DNA of 64,000 nucleotides from Puniceibacterium confluentis (GTDB lineage Bacteria > Pseudomonadota > Alphaproteobacteria > Rhodobacterales > Rhodobacteraceae): the NCBI RefSeq assembly GCF_007923445.1, contig NZ_VOJI01000001.1:186001-250000 (forward strand). Direction: 5' to 3'. The position numbers and the translations under genes are program-made. Position 1 is the first letter of the stretch. Every line of letters begins with the position of its first letter. Below the pieces are notes generated by a model. It saw only the letters and a list, made by a program, of their open reading frames with translations, did not search any database and was not told where the DNA came from. Positions 17,981-27,176 of this stretch are shown one piece after another.

Positions 17981-18015
17981 GTCAATAATAAATAAGAGTG
18001 ATTTATTTATTGACA
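17981..18015. promoter_or_regulatory. AT-rich inverted repeat, likely ROK operator, with -35 of the frc promoter
   Basis: GTCAATAA (17981-17988) and TTATTGAC (18007-18014) are perfect inverted half-sites, extended by further A/T symmetry. The right arm overlaps TTGACA (18010-18015), a consensus -35. A TATGAT lies at 18037-18042, at a longer than ideal spacing. Position between the repressor operon and frcB supports an operator. Confidence 0.6.
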
Positions 18016-18124
18016 CAACGGGGTGATTCTATGTCATATGATAACAAGGGCGGCACACAGGGAGGTGTGTCCCCGGACTGAACGCCGGCAGTGCCGGTCT
18101 TTGCTACCCGATGGGAGGACAACC

Positions 18125-19159
18125 ATGACTTTCACCAAAACCCGTACCGCAGGCCTGATGGGCACCGCCGCCGTGATGACCCTGCTGGCCGCGCCGGCCT
18201 TTGCCGCTGCGCATGAAACCGGCGCCTGCCTGATCACCAAAACCGATACCAACCCCTTCTTCGTCAAGATGAAGGAAGGCGCTCTGAAGGCCGCCGAAGA
18301 GAATGGCATGAACCTGCAAACCTTTGCGGGCAAGCTTGACGGCGACGTGGAATCTCAGATTGCCGCTGTCGAGACCTGCATCGCCGCCGGCGTCAAGGGC
18401 ATCCTGATCACACCGTCTGACGGCCCGGCGCTGACACCGGTCGTCACCCAGGCCCGCGAGGCCGGCATTCTGGTCATCTCGCTCGACACGCCCTTCGAGC
18501 CTGCGGACGTGGCTGATGCCACCTTCGCCACCGATAACTTCAAGGCGGGCGAACTGATCGGCGAATGGGCCGCCGCCAAGATGGGGGATACTTCGGGCGC
18601 CAAGATCGCACTGCTTGACCTCAACGCCTCGGAGATTTCTGTCGATTACCTGCGCAACAACGGGTTCCTTCAGGGCTTTGGCATCGACATCAAGGACCCG
18701 ACCGACATCGGTGACGAAGACGACCCCCGCATCGTCGGCAACGACATCACCAACGGCAACGAAGAAGGCGGCCGCACGGCGATGGAAAACCTGATGCAGA
18801 TCGATAGCAGCATCAACGTGGTCTACACCATCAACGAACCCGCCGCCGCCGGTGCCTATGAGGCGCTGAAATCCTTTGGCATGCAGGATCAGGCGCTGAT
18901 CGTGTCGGTCGATGGCGGCTGCCCAGGTGTCCAGAACGTCAAGGAAGGCGTGATTGGCGCGACCTCGATGCAGTTCCCGCTGCTGATGGCATCGCTGGGC
19001 ATCGACGCGATCAAGAACTTCGCCGAAAGCGGTGAAAAGCCGAGCAACTCCGAAGGTCTCGACTTTTACAACACCGGCGTCGAGCTGGTGACCGACCAGC
19101 CGGTTGACGGCATCCCGTCGATCACGTCCGACGAAGCCCTGGAAAAGTGCTGGGGCTAA
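18125..19159 (+). CDS. frcB: sugar ABC transporter substrate-binding protein, fructose (FrcB) type
   Basis: A 344-residue periplasmic binding protein with a signal peptide (about 1-28, ending [10 protein letters not shown]). The mature part is a type I periplasmic binding fold: [64 protein letters not shown] and [13 protein letters not shown] closely follow FrcB of Sinorhizobium meliloti as I recall it. GGGAGGA lies just before the ATG at 18125; the frame upstream to 18023 is not needed. First gene of the frcBCA operon. Confidence 0.9.
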   Translation: MTFTKTRTAGLMGTAAVMTLLAAPAFAAAHETGACLITKTDTNPFFVKMKEGALKAAEENGMNLQTFAGKLDGDVESQIAAVETCIAAGVKGILITPSDGPALTPVVTQAREAGILVISLDTPFEPADVADATFATDNFKAGELIGEWAAAKMGDTSGAKIALLDLNASEISVDYLRNNGFLQGFGIDIKDPTDIGDEDDPRIVGNDITNGNEEGGRTAMENLMQIDSSINVVYTINEPAAAGAYEALKSFGMQDQALIVSVDGGCPGVQNVKEGVIGATSMQFPLLMASLGIDAIKNFAESGEKPSNSEGLDFYNTGVELVTDQPVDGIPSITSDEALEKCWG

Positions 19160-19172
19160 GCCCCGCACATCC

Positions 19173-19198
19173 GGGACGGGGCGCTCAAGCCCCGTCCC
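19173..19198 (+). promoter_or_regulatory. stem-loop between frcB and frcC
   Basis: GGGACGGGGC (19173-19182) and GCCCCGTCCC (19189-19198) form a perfect 10-bp stem with a GCTCAA loop, 13 bp after the frcB stop. No T-run follows. Such structures after a binding-protein gene often protect or partly terminate the message so that the binding protein is made in excess. Confidence 0.6.
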
Positions 19199-19272
19199 AC
19201 CCGCCCTCATCCATTGAAAGTTTTGACGTATCCAGTCGCCGCAAGCATTCTTGAGGCGGGGGAGGAGACATT

Positions 19273-20361
19273 ATGTCCGATACATCGCAACCGGCCCGCA
19301 AGGGTCAGGATTTTGAAAGCACGCTGGACGCAAGCGACAAGAAGGTCGCCCAGTTCGAGCACAGTCGCCGGGGGTTCATGGGCACGGTCCAGCATGTGCT
19401 GCACCTGAATCCGACGCTGGTTCCGGTCTTGGTTCTGGTGGTCAGTGTTCTTGTCTTCAGCCTGCCGATGGTCACCGAGGGCAAGTTCCTGACGATGTTC
19501 AACCTGTCGCTGGTGATGCAACAGGTGTCTATCATCGGCATTCTGGCGGCGGCACAGTCGCTGATCATCCTGACTGCCGGCATCGACCTGTCGGTGGGGG
19601 CGCTGATGATCTTTTCCGCCGTCGTCATGGGGCTGCTCGGGGTGAATCTGGGCGTCCCGACTTTCTTTGCCCTGATCGCCGGATTTATCGTCGCGGTCGG
19701 TGGCGGGCTGATGAACGGGTTGTTCGTGACCCGGATCAAGCTGCCGCCGTTCATCGTGACGCTGGGCACCTGGTACATCTTCCTGTCGATCCTGCGTCTG
19801 CTGACCGGATCGCAGTCGATCCGCAGCCAGGACATTGATGCCGAAGCAGCCGCGCTCAAGGTCTTTGGCAGTTTCATCTCGCTGGGTTCGGCCCGCATCA
19901 CCTTTGGCGTGGTCCTGATGATCCTGGTCTTTGCGGTGCTTTGGTACATGCTGAACAAGACCGCCTGGGGCCGCCATGTCTATGCCATCGGCGATGACAA
20001 GGAAGCCGCCGAACTGGCCGGCATCAAGACCGACCGTACCCTGCTGACTGTCTACATGAGCGCCGGTCTGGTCGTCGGCATCGCGGCCTGGGCCTCGATC
20101 GGCCGGGTCGGGTCGATCTCTCCGAATGCCTTTGCCGAAGCCAACCTGCAAAGCATCACCGCCGTGGTGATCGGGGGCATCTCGCTCTTTGGCGGACGCG
20201 GCTCGATCCTCGGCCCGCTGTTCGGGGCGCTTATCGTCGGTGTCTTTGAATCGGGTCTGCGTCTGGCTGGTCTGGACGTGCAATGGCAGGTGTTTGCCAT
20301 CGGCTGGCTCATCATTCTTGCGGTCGCAATCGACCAGTGGATCAGAAAGGTTTCAGCATGA
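19273..20361 (+). CDS. frcC: sugar ABC transporter permease, FrcC type
   Basis: A 362-residue inner-membrane permease of the ribose/fructose class (BPD_transp_2). About 55 hydrophilic residues precede eight to ten hydrophobic helices; the conserved AAAQSLIILTAGIDLSVGA and the cytoplasmic loop region AIGDDKEAAELAGIKT (the coupling segment for the ATPase) are clear. GGAGGAGA precedes the ATG. Its stop overlaps the frcA start (ATGA), so permease and ATPase are translationally coupled. Confidence 0.9.
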   Translation: MSDTSQPARKGQDFESTLDASDKKVAQFEHSRRGFMGTVQHVLHLNPTLVPVLVLVVSVLVFSLPMVTEGKFLTMFNLSLVMQQVSIIGILAAAQSLIILTAGIDLSVGALMIFSAVVMGLLGVNLGVPTFFALIAGFIVAVGGGLMNGLFVTRIKLPPFIVTLGTWYIFLSILRLLTGSQSIRSQDIDAEAAALKVFGSFISLGSARITFGVVLMILVFAVLWYMLNKTAWGRHVYAIGDDKEAAELAGIKTDRTLLTVYMSAGLVVGIAAWASIGRVGSISPNAFAEANLQSITAVVIGGISLFGGRGSILGPLFGALIVGVFESGLRLAGLDVQWQVFAIGWLIILAVAIDQWIRKVSA

Positions 20362-21134
20362 CACAGCCAATGATCAAGGCCCGTGGACTGGTTAAACGCT
20401 ACGGTCGCGTCACCGCCCTGAACAACGCCGATTTCGATCTGTATCCCGGGGAAATCCTGGCGGTGATCGGCGACAACGGCGCCGGGAAATCATCGCTGAT
20501 CAAGGCGATCTCGGGCGCGGTGCAGATTGACGAAGGCACCATCGAACTGGAAGGCAAGCCGATTCACTTTGCCAATCCGCTGGACGCCCGCAACGCCGGG
20601 ATCGAGACCGTCTACCAGACCCTCGCCCTGTCGCCGGCCCTGTCGATCGTCGACAACATGTTTGTCGGCCGCGAGATCCGCAAGCAGGGGTTCATGGGCA
20701 AATACCTCAAGATGCTCGACAACAAGGAAATGGGCCGCATCGCCCGGGAAAAGCTGAACGATCTGGGCCTGATGACGATCCAGAACATCAACCAGGCGGT
20801 GGAAACCCTCTCGGGGGGCCAGCGTCAGGGTGTTTCGGTCGCCCGCGCCGCGGCCTTCGGCTCCAAGGTCATCATCCTCGACGAGCCGACCGCAGCCTTG
20901 GGGGTGAAGGAAAGCCGCAAGGTGTTGGAACTGATCCAGGAAGTACGCTCGCGCGGGATTCCGATCGTGCTGATCAGCCACAACATGCCGCATGTGTTCG
21001 AGGTGGCCGACCGGATCCACGTCCACCGTCTGGGCAGCCGTCTGTGTGTGATCGATCCGAAGGAACATTCGATGTCGGATGCGGTGGCCTATATGACCGG
21101 GGCCAAGGTCCCGGATCAGGTGGCCGCGGCCTGA
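20358..21134 (+). CDS. frcA: sugar ABC transporter ATP-binding protein, FrcA type
   Basis: A 258-residue ATPase with one ABC domain: Walker A GDNGAGKSS, signature LSGGQRQGV, Walker B VIILDEPTAALG and the switch His in LISHNMPHV. Sugar importers of the RbsA type have two fused ABC domains, but FrcA has only one, and this gene matches it closely in both length and sequence (for example ARGLVKRYGRVTALNNADFD). The four-base overlap with frcC and the terminator at 21192 close the operon. Confidence 0.92.
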   Translation: MTQPMIKARGLVKRYGRVTALNNADFDLYPGEILAVIGDNGAGKSSLIKAISGAVQIDEGTIELEGKPIHFANPLDARNAGIETVYQTLALSPALSIVDNMFVGREIRKQGFMGKYLKMLDNKEMGRIAREKLNDLGLMTIQNINQAVETLSGGQRQGVSVARAAAFGSKVIILDEPTAALGVKESRKVLELIQEVRSRGIPIVLISHNMPHVFEVADRIHVHRLGSRLCVIDPKEHSMSDAVAYMTGAKVPDQVAAA

Positions 21135-21191
21135 GGGCGGGCACCGCGCCGTCGGGCACCGGGATTCGCCCCGCCGGCCACGCAAGCAAAC

Positions 21192-21221
21192 GACACCCGC
21201 GCCCGAACCGGCGCGGGTGTC
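21192..21221 (+). terminator. terminator-like hairpin after frcA
   Basis: GACACCCGCGCC (21192-21203) and GGCGCGGGTGTC (21210-21221) form a perfect 12-bp stem with a six-base loop. The trailing T-run is weak. Confidence 0.7.
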
Positions 21222-21296
21222 GCCGTCTGCAATCAGGGGTGCATCCCCGCGCCGGGTGCGCCAGACTGGACCTGTGCACGGAACAGGAGGCCCCTA

Positions 21297-22061
21297 ATGC
21301 AGCGCATCGGTTTTATCGGCACCGGCCACATTGCGGCCCCGATGGCGCGGGCTCTGGCGCGGGACGGCCATGCCGTCACGGTGTCCGAGCGCAGTGCCGA
21401 CACGGCGGCGGCGCTTGCCTCTGCCGGGCTGGGCATCCGCGTCGCCGCCAACCCGCAAGTTGTCGAGACCAGCGACATCGTGTTTCTGTGCCTGCGCCCG
21501 GCCGTTTGGGCCGATGTGGTCCCGTCACTTCCGTGGCGGGCTGAGCACCGGGTGATTTCGGTGATGGCCGGAGTGCCGCTGGTCGCTCTCGCGGCCGCCT
21601 GTGCCCCCGCAACCGAGCTCTCCGTGACCATTCCCTATGGCTTCATCGAAAGCGGCGGCTGCCCGCTTCCGGTTGCAGGCAACCCGGGCGCATTGACAGC
21701 GCTGTTCGGGGGCCGGAATCCGGTCCTGCCGCAAACGGACGAGGCGGCGCTGATCGACCATTTTGCGGCTTCCACGATGACCACCGCCGCGCTGAGCCTT
21801 CTGGAGCAGGCCAGCCAGTGGCTGGCGGGCCAGACCGGCGATGCCGATCAGGCCGAGATCTATGTGGCCAACCTGGTCACGGGATTTCTGCAAAACCTGT
21901 CGCTTGACCGTTCCGGCCGCCTGTCCGAGGCGCGCGCGGAACTTGCCACGCCGCAGACGCTGAATCTGCAGATGGTCGACGGGCTGACCCGTTCCGGCAC
22001 GCTAGATGCCCTGCCCGGGATCCTGGACGGGATCGCAGACAGCATGCGCGCCAGGCCCTGA
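21297..22061 (+). CDS. ProC-like NAD(P)-binding oxidoreductase
   Basis: A 254-residue protein whose N terminus is a Rossmann fold (MQRIGFIGTGHIAAPMARAL, then SERSADTAAAL and DIVFLCLRPAVW), as in pyrroline-5-carboxylate reductase and F420-dependent-type reductases. The C-terminal helical part lacks the tightly conserved ProC dimer motif, and the local pattern IPYGFIESGGCPLP replaces the usual proline-rich region, so it is probably not the main ProC. AGGAGG lies just before the ATG. It is convergent with cueR, with one base between the stop codons. Confidence 0.8.
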   Translation: MQRIGFIGTGHIAAPMARALARDGHAVTVSERSADTAAALASAGLGIRVAANPQVVETSDIVFLCLRPAVWADVVPSLPWRAEHRVISVMAGVPLVALAAACAPATELSVTIPYGFIESGGCPLPVAGNPGALTALFGGRNPVLPQTDEAALIDHFAASTMTTAALSLLEQASQWLAGQTGDADQAEIYVANLVTGFLQNLSLDRSGRLSEARAELATPQTLNLQMVDGLTRSGTLDALPGILDGIADSMRARP

Positions 22062-22062
22062 C

Positions 22063-22452
22063 CTATACGCCGGCAGCCAGATCTTTCAGAATGGGACAGT
22101 CGGGGCGATGGTCCCCGGCGCAGCTGCGCACCAGTTCCGAAAGCGTGTCGCGCATCGCCTCAAGCTGGGCGATCTTGTCGTCAATCTGCGTCAGGTGCAC
22201 TTCGGCAATCCGTTTGACGTCCGCGCTCGCCCGTTCCTGATCGGCATAAAGCGCCATCAGGGTGCGGCAGTCCTCGATGGTAAACCCCAGGGTGCGGGCA
22301 CGGCTCAGAAATGCCAGCTTGTGCAGGTCCTGGTCCCGGAAGGCGCGGTAGCCATTGGTGTCCCGCAGGGGTTTGACCAGGCCGATATCCTCGTAATAGC
22401 GGATGGTCTTGGCGGGCAGGCTCGCGCGTCTGGCAACATCTCCGATATTCAC
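22063..22452 (-). CDS. cueR: Cu(I)-responsive MerR-family regulator
   Basis: A 129-residue MerR-type activator. The N terminus MNIGDVARRASLPAKTIRYYED is the winged helix, a long dimerisation helix follows (about 75-108), and the metal-binding loop has the two cysteines spaced as in CueR/HmrR (SCAGDHRPDCP, C-x7-C near residue 112). It should sense monovalent copper, silver or gold and turn on a copper exporter, but no such exporter lies in this window. The start is a GTG at 22452 with GGGAG about 8 nt upstream; an ATG nearby is out of frame. Confidence 0.88.
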   Translation of the reverse strand: MNIGDVARRASLPAKTIRYYEDIGLVKPLRDTNGYRAFRDQDLHKLAFLSRARTLGFTIEDCRTLMALYADQERASADVKRIAEVHLTQIDDKIAQLEAMRDTLSELVRSCAGDHRPDCPILKDLAAGV

Positions 22453-22532
22453 AGCATTTCTCCCCTACGAGTGTCTCTGTTCCTCTGATAAAGGTTCCGG
22501 CAGCAGGAAGGTCAAGCCCCTCTGCCGCAGGC

Positions 22533-22994
22533 TCAGATCGGACGCATTGCCGCATGCAGACGACAGCGGCTTTCTTCACACAACAGCGGAAGCCCCAGCC
22601 GAGAGGCTGCAAGCACCAGCGGCAGAATGCCTTCGCAGCGCACATGATAATGCGCCTCGGCCGAGGCGGCGTCCCGGTCCTGTTCGGTGGCAGCCAGCAC
22701 AAAGCGGGCAAAACTGGTCTCGTCCGCCGACAGACGGTTGGTTTCCGGGGGCAAAAGGCTGGGCGCCCGCCAACCGTGGTGGTGCAACAACCGGAGCACA
22801 TCCTCAAAAGCGGACAGGCAGGCGCGTGCCCGGTGCGATCCGAGCACGGCACACAAGTCATTCCAGACCTGTACCTGCCCGGCTTCATCCGTGTGCCAGA
22901 GCCGCAGCATCGCCACCAGTCGCGCCTCGGGCTGGCGCAGGTCGCGCAACGTCTTCGGTCGGGGCGGGGTCACATCGAAAAGGGCGTGTTTCAT
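22533..22994 (-). CDS. protein of unknown function
   Basis: A 153-residue, helix-rich, cytoplasmic-looking protein, beginning MKHALFDVTPPRPKTLRDLR and rich in Leu, Ala and His. It has no signal peptide and no transmembrane segment. A pair of cysteines occurs near the C terminus (LLCEESRCR) and another pair in the middle. I chose ATG 22994; the frame continues upstream to 23240, but that part is Arg/Pro-rich and typical of antisense sequence. An AT-rich stretch at 23020-23055 upstream is a likely promoter region. It follows cueR on the same strand 80 bp away, but no link is evident. Confidence 0.65.
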   Translation of the reverse strand: MKHALFDVTPPRPKTLRDLRQPEARLVAMLRLWHTDEAGQVQVWNDLCAVLGSHRARACLSAFEDVLRLLHHHGWRAPSLLPPETNRLSADETSFARFVLAATEQDRDAASAEAHYHVRCEGILPLVLAASRLGLPLLCEESRCRLHAAMRPI

Positions 22995-23227
22995 GCAAAA
23001 TCCATGCCGCGACGTTCCGGCTTTGTCAATCCTGATAAAATTAGTATGATATCTATTCCACGCCGGTGCCACTACAGGTCGCACCGCGGGCTTTCGCGGG
23101 CGGGACGACGTGCCACCCGGCGCACGCTCGATCCCGCCGGGCAGAACCCGGCGTTGATGGCAGGGCCACAGGGAACCCAAACACTGCTCAGGTATCAAGT
23201 GGTGTGACCGGTCCGCCGCGGCCATGA

Positions 23228-23551
23228 TCTGCCGAGGCATTTGCCGATGCCGCGACCGGCGCTCTGAACGCGGCCAACCTTGAATCCAGCCAGATCGACC
23301 GGTTTGTCTGCCACCCCGGTGGAACCAAGGTTGTCAAGGCGGTCGAAGGCGCCCTGCGCCTGCGACGGGACAGTCTCGATGCCGAGCGCGAAACGCTGCG
23401 GCAGTCCGGCAACAAGTCTGCGCCGACAGGGCTTTTCGTGATGAAGGCGGTGCTGGACTCCGGCCAGGCCGGCCAGATGATGGCCTGCGCTCCGGGGCCC
23501 GGTTTTACCGCCTCGTTCCTGCCGTTCCATGTTTCGGCACGCGCTGTCTGA
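23228..23551 (+). pseudogene. remnant of a type III polyketide synthase (C-terminal part only)
   Basis: An open frame of about 107 residues without a start codon, opening after a TGA at 23225. It matches the C-terminal third of bacterial type III PKS (chalcone-synthase superfamily): IDRFVCHPGGTKVV holds the catalytic His, GNKSAPTGLFV the catalytic Asn, and APGPGFTASF the terminal glycine loop. The N-terminal two thirds with the catalytic Cys are absent, and I could not find them in the 230 bp upstream. The stop codon overlaps the next ATG by one base (TGATG), as in functional PKS-methyltransferase operons. It is therefore a truncated pseudogene. Confidence 0.8.
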
Positions 23552-24028
23552 TGCCGGTCGCGACAGGGCTGTTTCTTGGCTTTCTCCTGCTGCAACGGTT
23601 CAGCGAACTTGTCATCGCCCGTCGGAACACGGCGCGGTTGCTGGCGCAGGGCGGCTACGAAGTGGGTGCCGGGCACTACCCGGCCATGGTGGCGCTGCAC
23701 GCGGCGTGGCTGTCGTGCATCGTCGTCTTTGGCCACAGCCGCCCGGTGTCCTGGCCCTGGCTCGCGCTCTTTGCCGGGGCTGCAGGTGTTGCGTGTCTGG
23801 AGACTGGCCACCCTGGGCCACCGCTGGACGACACGGGTGATTGTCCTGCATCACCCGCTGGTCGTGCACGGTCCGAATTATACTCTGGTGGTGGCTGAAA
23901 TTGTCGCGGCACCGATGTTGCCGGGTCTGCATTGGGTTGCGGGGATCTTTGCCGTGTTGAATGCAGCGATGCTATGGAAACGCATCCGGGTGGAAAACAG
24001 CACCCTGGCGGCGCAGCGACCGACGTGA
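23551..24028 (+). pseudogene. frameshifted isoprenylcysteine carboxyl methyltransferase-family gene
   Basis: The first frame (from ATG 23551) encodes the N-terminal membrane segments (VATGLFLGFLLLQRFSELVIARRN) and is lost after a GGGG run at 23776-23779. The second frame (+1) resumes with LQVLRVWRLATLGHRWTTRV and ends with VAEIVAAPML ... KRIRVENSTLA. An inserted G explains the shift. The conserved catalytic segment YRWLRHP, expected between HGP and NY, is also missing, apparently by an in-frame deletion of about 21 bp. This family partners type III PKS (BcsA-BcsB pairs), so both halves of the pair have decayed. Confidence 0.78.
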
Positions 24029-24142
24029 CGGATGCGCCGTTTGCCCGAAATGTTCGGATCAATCTGCTGCGCCGCGCGTTGGGTGTAGCGGTCCGTGACC
24101 GCCGTCCGGACGATTTTCCATTGAAGCGATCGAAGCAGGCCC

Positions 24143-24742
24143 ATGTTTGATGTCATCACCAACTGGTTGTCGGCTTTGGGCAGCCTGGGTGTGGCCCTTC
24201 TGATGCTGCTCGAGAACGTGTTTCCTCCTATCCCCTCGGAGTTGGTGATGCCCTTTGCCGGCTACCTGTCGGCAAAGGGACAGCTCAGCTTTGTGGCGAT
24301 CATCCTGATGGGCACGCTCGGGTCGGTCGGCGGAGCGGCGCTCTGGTACTGGGTCGGCCGGTGGACGAACGAAGACCGGCTGCGCAGGTTCATCAGCGCC
24401 TATGGCAGGTGGCTGACCCTGACAAACACAGACCTGGACCGGGCGCTGGCCTGGTTTCGCCGCCATGGGGCCGGGGCGGTGTTTTTCGGCCGGATGGTGC
24501 CGGGCGTGCGCACGCTGATCTCGGTTCCGGCCGGATTGACGCGCATGCCGATGCTGCCGTTCCTGCTCTATTCGGCGGTTGGAAGCCTGTTGTGGACCAC
24601 AGCGCTGGCGCTTGCGGGATACCTGCTGCGCAGCCACTTTGACCGTGTCGCCGACTGGCTGAACCCGATCACCAACGGCATTTTGCTGCTGTTGCTCGCG
24701 GTGTACCTGTGGCGCCTGGTCCAGAGCTTCCTGCGCAGTTGA
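24143..24742 (+). CDS. DedA-family inner-membrane protein
   Basis: A 199-residue membrane protein. The motif ENVFPPIPSELVMPFAGYLS near residues 24-43 and FFGRMVPGVRTLISVPAG near 114-131 are the DedA signature, with four to five hydrophobic segments. DedA proteins are linked to lipid-carrier flipping and membrane homeostasis. The start ATG 24143 fits the family length. It ends 9 bp from the stop of rlmN, which is convergent. Confidence 0.93.
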   Translation: MFDVITNWLSALGSLGVALLMLLENVFPPIPSELVMPFAGYLSAKGQLSFVAIILMGTLGSVGGAALWYWVGRWTNEDRLRRFISAYGRWLTLTNTDLDRALAWFRRHGAGAVFFGRMVPGVRTLISVPAGLTRMPMLPFLLYSAVGSLLWTTALALAGYLLRSHFDRVADWLNPITNGILLLLLAVYLWRLVQSFLRS

Positions 24743-24751
24743 GCGCCGGGC

Positions 24752-25930
24752 TCACCCCTGTCCGGTCTCTGCGGCGATCTGCGCCCGCGACTTGCGCGCC
24801 CGTTCGGTGGCCGATTTCAACTGACCGCAGGCGGCCATGATATCCTCGCCGCGCGGTGTGCGGATCGGCGACGCATATCCCGCCTTGTAGATGATATCGG
24901 CAAAGGCGTGAATGCGGTTGCCGGAGGAGCGCTGGTACGGCGCGCCGGGCCATTCGTTGAACGGGATCAGGTTGATCTTGGCCGGGATGCCCTGGATCAG
25001 TTCGACCAGACGATGCGCGTCCTCGTCCGAATCGTTCACCCCTTTCAGCATCACGTATTCAAAGGTGATCCGCTCGGAATTCGAAACTTTCGGATAGTCC
25101 CGCAACGCGCCCAACAGCGTCTCGATGTTCCAGCGCTTGTTGATCGGCACCAGCCGGTCGCGGACCTCGTCCGTCGTGGCATGGAACGACACCGCCAGCA
25201 GACAGCCGATCTCTTGCGCGGTCTTGGCGATTTCCGGCACCACGCCACTGGTCGACAGGGTGATCCGGCGGCGGCTCAGCGATATGCCCTCCGGGTCCAT
25301 GGCAATCTTCATGCCGTCCCGGACGTTGTCGAAATTATACAGTGGCTCGCCCATACCCATCAGCACGATGTTGGACAGCAACCGGGTTTCGTTTTTGGGC
25401 GCTCCCTGCTCGGGCCATTCCCCCAGATCGTCGCGGGCCAGCATGATCTGGCCGACAATTTCGCCTGCGGTCAGATTGCGCACCAGCTTTTGGGTTCCGG
25501 TGTGGCAGAACGAACAGGTCAGCGTGCAGCCCACCTGGGACGAGATACAGAGCGTGCCGCGGTCCTCTTCGGGGATGTAGACCACCTCGACTTCGTGTCC
25601 GCCGGCGATCCGCACCAGATACTTGCGGGTGCCATCCGACGACACCTGCTTCGAGACGATCTCGGGCAGGCTGATCACAAAGTTTTCCGACAGCTTTGTG
25701 CGGAACTCCTTGGCCAGGTTGGTCATCAGATCAAAGTCGCGCACCCCCCAGTGATAGACCCACTGCCAGATCTGGTTGACCCGCATCTTGATCTGCTTTT
25801 CCGGGGTGCCGACGGCGCGCAGCGCCTCGGCCATCGCAGGCCGGGTGAGGCCGACAAGGTTCACCGGCCCCTCGGGCAGCTTGCGGGGGATCGTCAGAAC
25901 GTCCTGAGTGATCGGCGTTTGCGCAGACAT
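24752..25930 (-). CDS. rlmN: dual-specificity 23S rRNA/tRNA adenine-C2 methyltransferase
   Basis: A 392-residue radical-SAM enzyme that methylates C2 of A2503 in 23S rRNA and A37 in some tRNAs. The [4Fe-4S]-SAM cluster motif CxxxCxxC is Cys135, Cys139 and Cys142 (GCTLTCSFC), the second active-site cysteine is Cys368 in MAACGQL, and [13 protein letters not shown] is the SAM-binding GEP motif. The N-terminal RlmN domain includes [11 protein letters not shown]. The ATG at 25930 gives the normal family length. The gene stands alone on this strand. Confidence 0.97.
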   Translation of the reverse strand: MSAQTPITQDVLTIPRKLPEGPVNLVGLTRPAMAEALRAVGTPEKQIKMRVNQIWQWVYHWGVRDFDLMTNLAKEFRTKLSENFVISLPEIVSKQVSSDGTRKYLVRIAGGHEVEVVYIPEEDRGTLCISSQVGCTLTCSFCHTGTQKLVRNLTAGEIVGQIMLARDDLGEWPEQGAPKNETRLLSNIVLMGMGEPLYNFDNVRDGMKIAMDPEGISLSRRRITLSTSGVVPEIAKTAQEIGCLLAVSFHATTDEVRDRLVPINKRWNIETLLGALRDYPKVSNSERITFEYVMLKGVNDSDEDAHRLVELIQGIPAKINLIPFNEWPGAPYQRSSGNRIHAFADIIYKAGYASPIRTPRGEDIMAACGQLKSATERARKSRAQIAAETGQG

Positions 25931-26163
25931 GACACGTCATCCTAAGTCTCAAAGAGCGCCCCATACAGGATTCGTCGGCAATTGCCAAAAAGAATCGCCG
26001 CCCCGCCGGATGCGCCGCTGTCCGGGAGAGAATGTGCGAGACGGTCGTATAAGATCTTCCCGCGCCACGGCGTTGTCGTTCGGCGAATGGCCGCGCAGGC
26101 ACTGGGCGATGACGTTTGCTGCGGTCATCGGGGCACGAAGACGTTGGCTCGCTCTGCCGCGTG

Positions 26164-26195
26164 GGCACGACCTGCAATAAAGTGCAGGTCGTGCC
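26164..26195 (-). terminator. hairpin between dps and rlmN, likely dps terminator
   Basis: GGCACGACCTGCA (26164-26176) and TGCAGGTCGTGCC (26183-26195) form a perfect 13-bp stem with a six-base loop, 18 bp past the dps stop. No T-run follows on the minus strand. Confidence 0.65.
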
Positions 26196-26212
26196 TCAAA
26201 TGCGGTGATGGT

Positions 26213-26686
26213 TCAGGCGTTGGCGCCGATGAACCAGGCATCCTTGTCCAGCGCGCGGCTCACTTCGGTCAGAATGTCCGCAGTGTTCTCGTCGCCTGCG
26301 TCACCGGCGGTTTCAATCGCCTTGCGGACCTCGCCGCCGACAAACATGAAGCGCTCTTTCAAGGCTTTGATGTGTGCTTCGATGTCCGAAATGTCGACCG
26401 GGTAAGCCTCCATGGTGGCTTTCTCAGAGACAACTTCGGTGGTGCCTTTTGCAAAGCCGCCAAGTATGACGGCGCGTTCCGCCATCAGGTCCGCGCCCTC
26501 GCGCAGACGGTCGGCAACATCGTCCAGCAGTTCGTGGACACCGATGAACCCCCGGCCTTTGACGTTCCAGTGCGCTTGCTTGACGGCCAGCGTCAGGGCA
26601 ATGGCGTTGGACAGGTTTTCGTTCAGCAGATCGACCATCTGCTGCCGGACATCCTGCTTCAGTTCTTCCACGAAATGAGTGGGCAT
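26213..26686 (-). CDS. dps: Dps-family DNA-binding ferritin-like protein
   Basis: A 157-residue ferritin-fold protein that stores iron and protects DNA in starvation and oxidative stress. The ferroxidase residues of Dps are present in KQAHWNVKGRGFIGVHELLDD and the following DRLREGADLMAER (His, His, Asp, Glu). There are two in-frame ATGs; the upstream one (26692) touches the GGAG Shine-Dalgarno sequence, while the one at 26686 lies 6 nt after it, so I chose 26686. A strong hairpin follows. No regulator is adjacent; a cuckoo-type sRNA lies about 400 bp upstream. Confidence 0.95.
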   Translation of the reverse strand: MPTHFVEELKQDVRQQMVDLLNENLSNAIALTLAVKQAHWNVKGRGFIGVHELLDDVADRLREGADLMAERAVILGGFAKGTTEVVSEKATMEAYPVDISDIEAHIKALKERFMFVGGEVRKAIETAGDAGDENTADILTEVSRALDKDAWFIGANA

Positions 26687-27090
26687 TGGCATCTCCTATT
26701 GATTCATTGGGCCGCACGAGGCTTGGGCGGCGATGCGAGAGCAGGGCGCGTATGGCCGAGGACAGCGACGGCGGCACAGGTCCGCACAGGTTGCACTGGC
26801 TTTTCCCTGCGTTCGGCGGGTCAACGCATCAATGTCCCAAACCGTTCCGTCCCGTGCGGACTGTGAAGGATCACAGCATCAGGTCATCGCGGGCGGCCGA
26901 ACGGTACCCCGGGCGTCAGATCCCGGTTGTGCTGCGGGCCCTGGCAACGGCTGCACCTGCTGAACGGGTTCTGCCGTGACTTTTCTGTCGTCCCGCCCGG
27001 ACCGTCACATTCACGGCTTGGCAGTGCGCAGGCAGGTAGCGGGCGGTGGGATTTGGCACGGGCCTTTTCCGGACGGATCGTCGGGAAAAG
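26687..27090. other. about 400 bp without a gene between dps and the sRNA
   Basis: ORFs here are short, mutually overlapping and without ribosome binding sites. The dps promoter should be at its left end. The sequence just before 27091 continues AT-rich past the sRNA terminator. Nothing else is recognised. Confidence 0.5.
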
Positions 27091-27170
27091 AAAAAAGGCG
27101 GCACCCGGGAGGAGGTAGGTGCCGCCCTCTAGTTCTGATCGGTCCAGGGAGGAGGAAGAACCGATCTTCC
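27091..27170 (-). ncRNA. cuckoo/CcsR-type small RNA with two anti-Shine-Dalgarno loops
   Basis: On the minus strand two hairpins follow each other. The first (27166-27137) has stem GATCGGT/ACCGATC and carries CCTCCTCCC in its loop. The second (27126-27097) has stem GGCGGCACC/GGTGCCGCC, again with CCTCCTCCC in the loop, and ends in TTTTTT, so it is also the terminator. This is the architecture published for the cuckoo RNA family, including CcsR1-4 of Rhodobacter sphaeroides, which are stress-induced. The length is about 80 nt. No ORF is needed to explain the sequence. In R. sphaeroides the RNAs sit behind a DUF1127 gene; none is seen here, so this copy appears to be independently transcribed. 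Confidence 0.85.
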
Positions 27171-27176
27171 CCCTCA

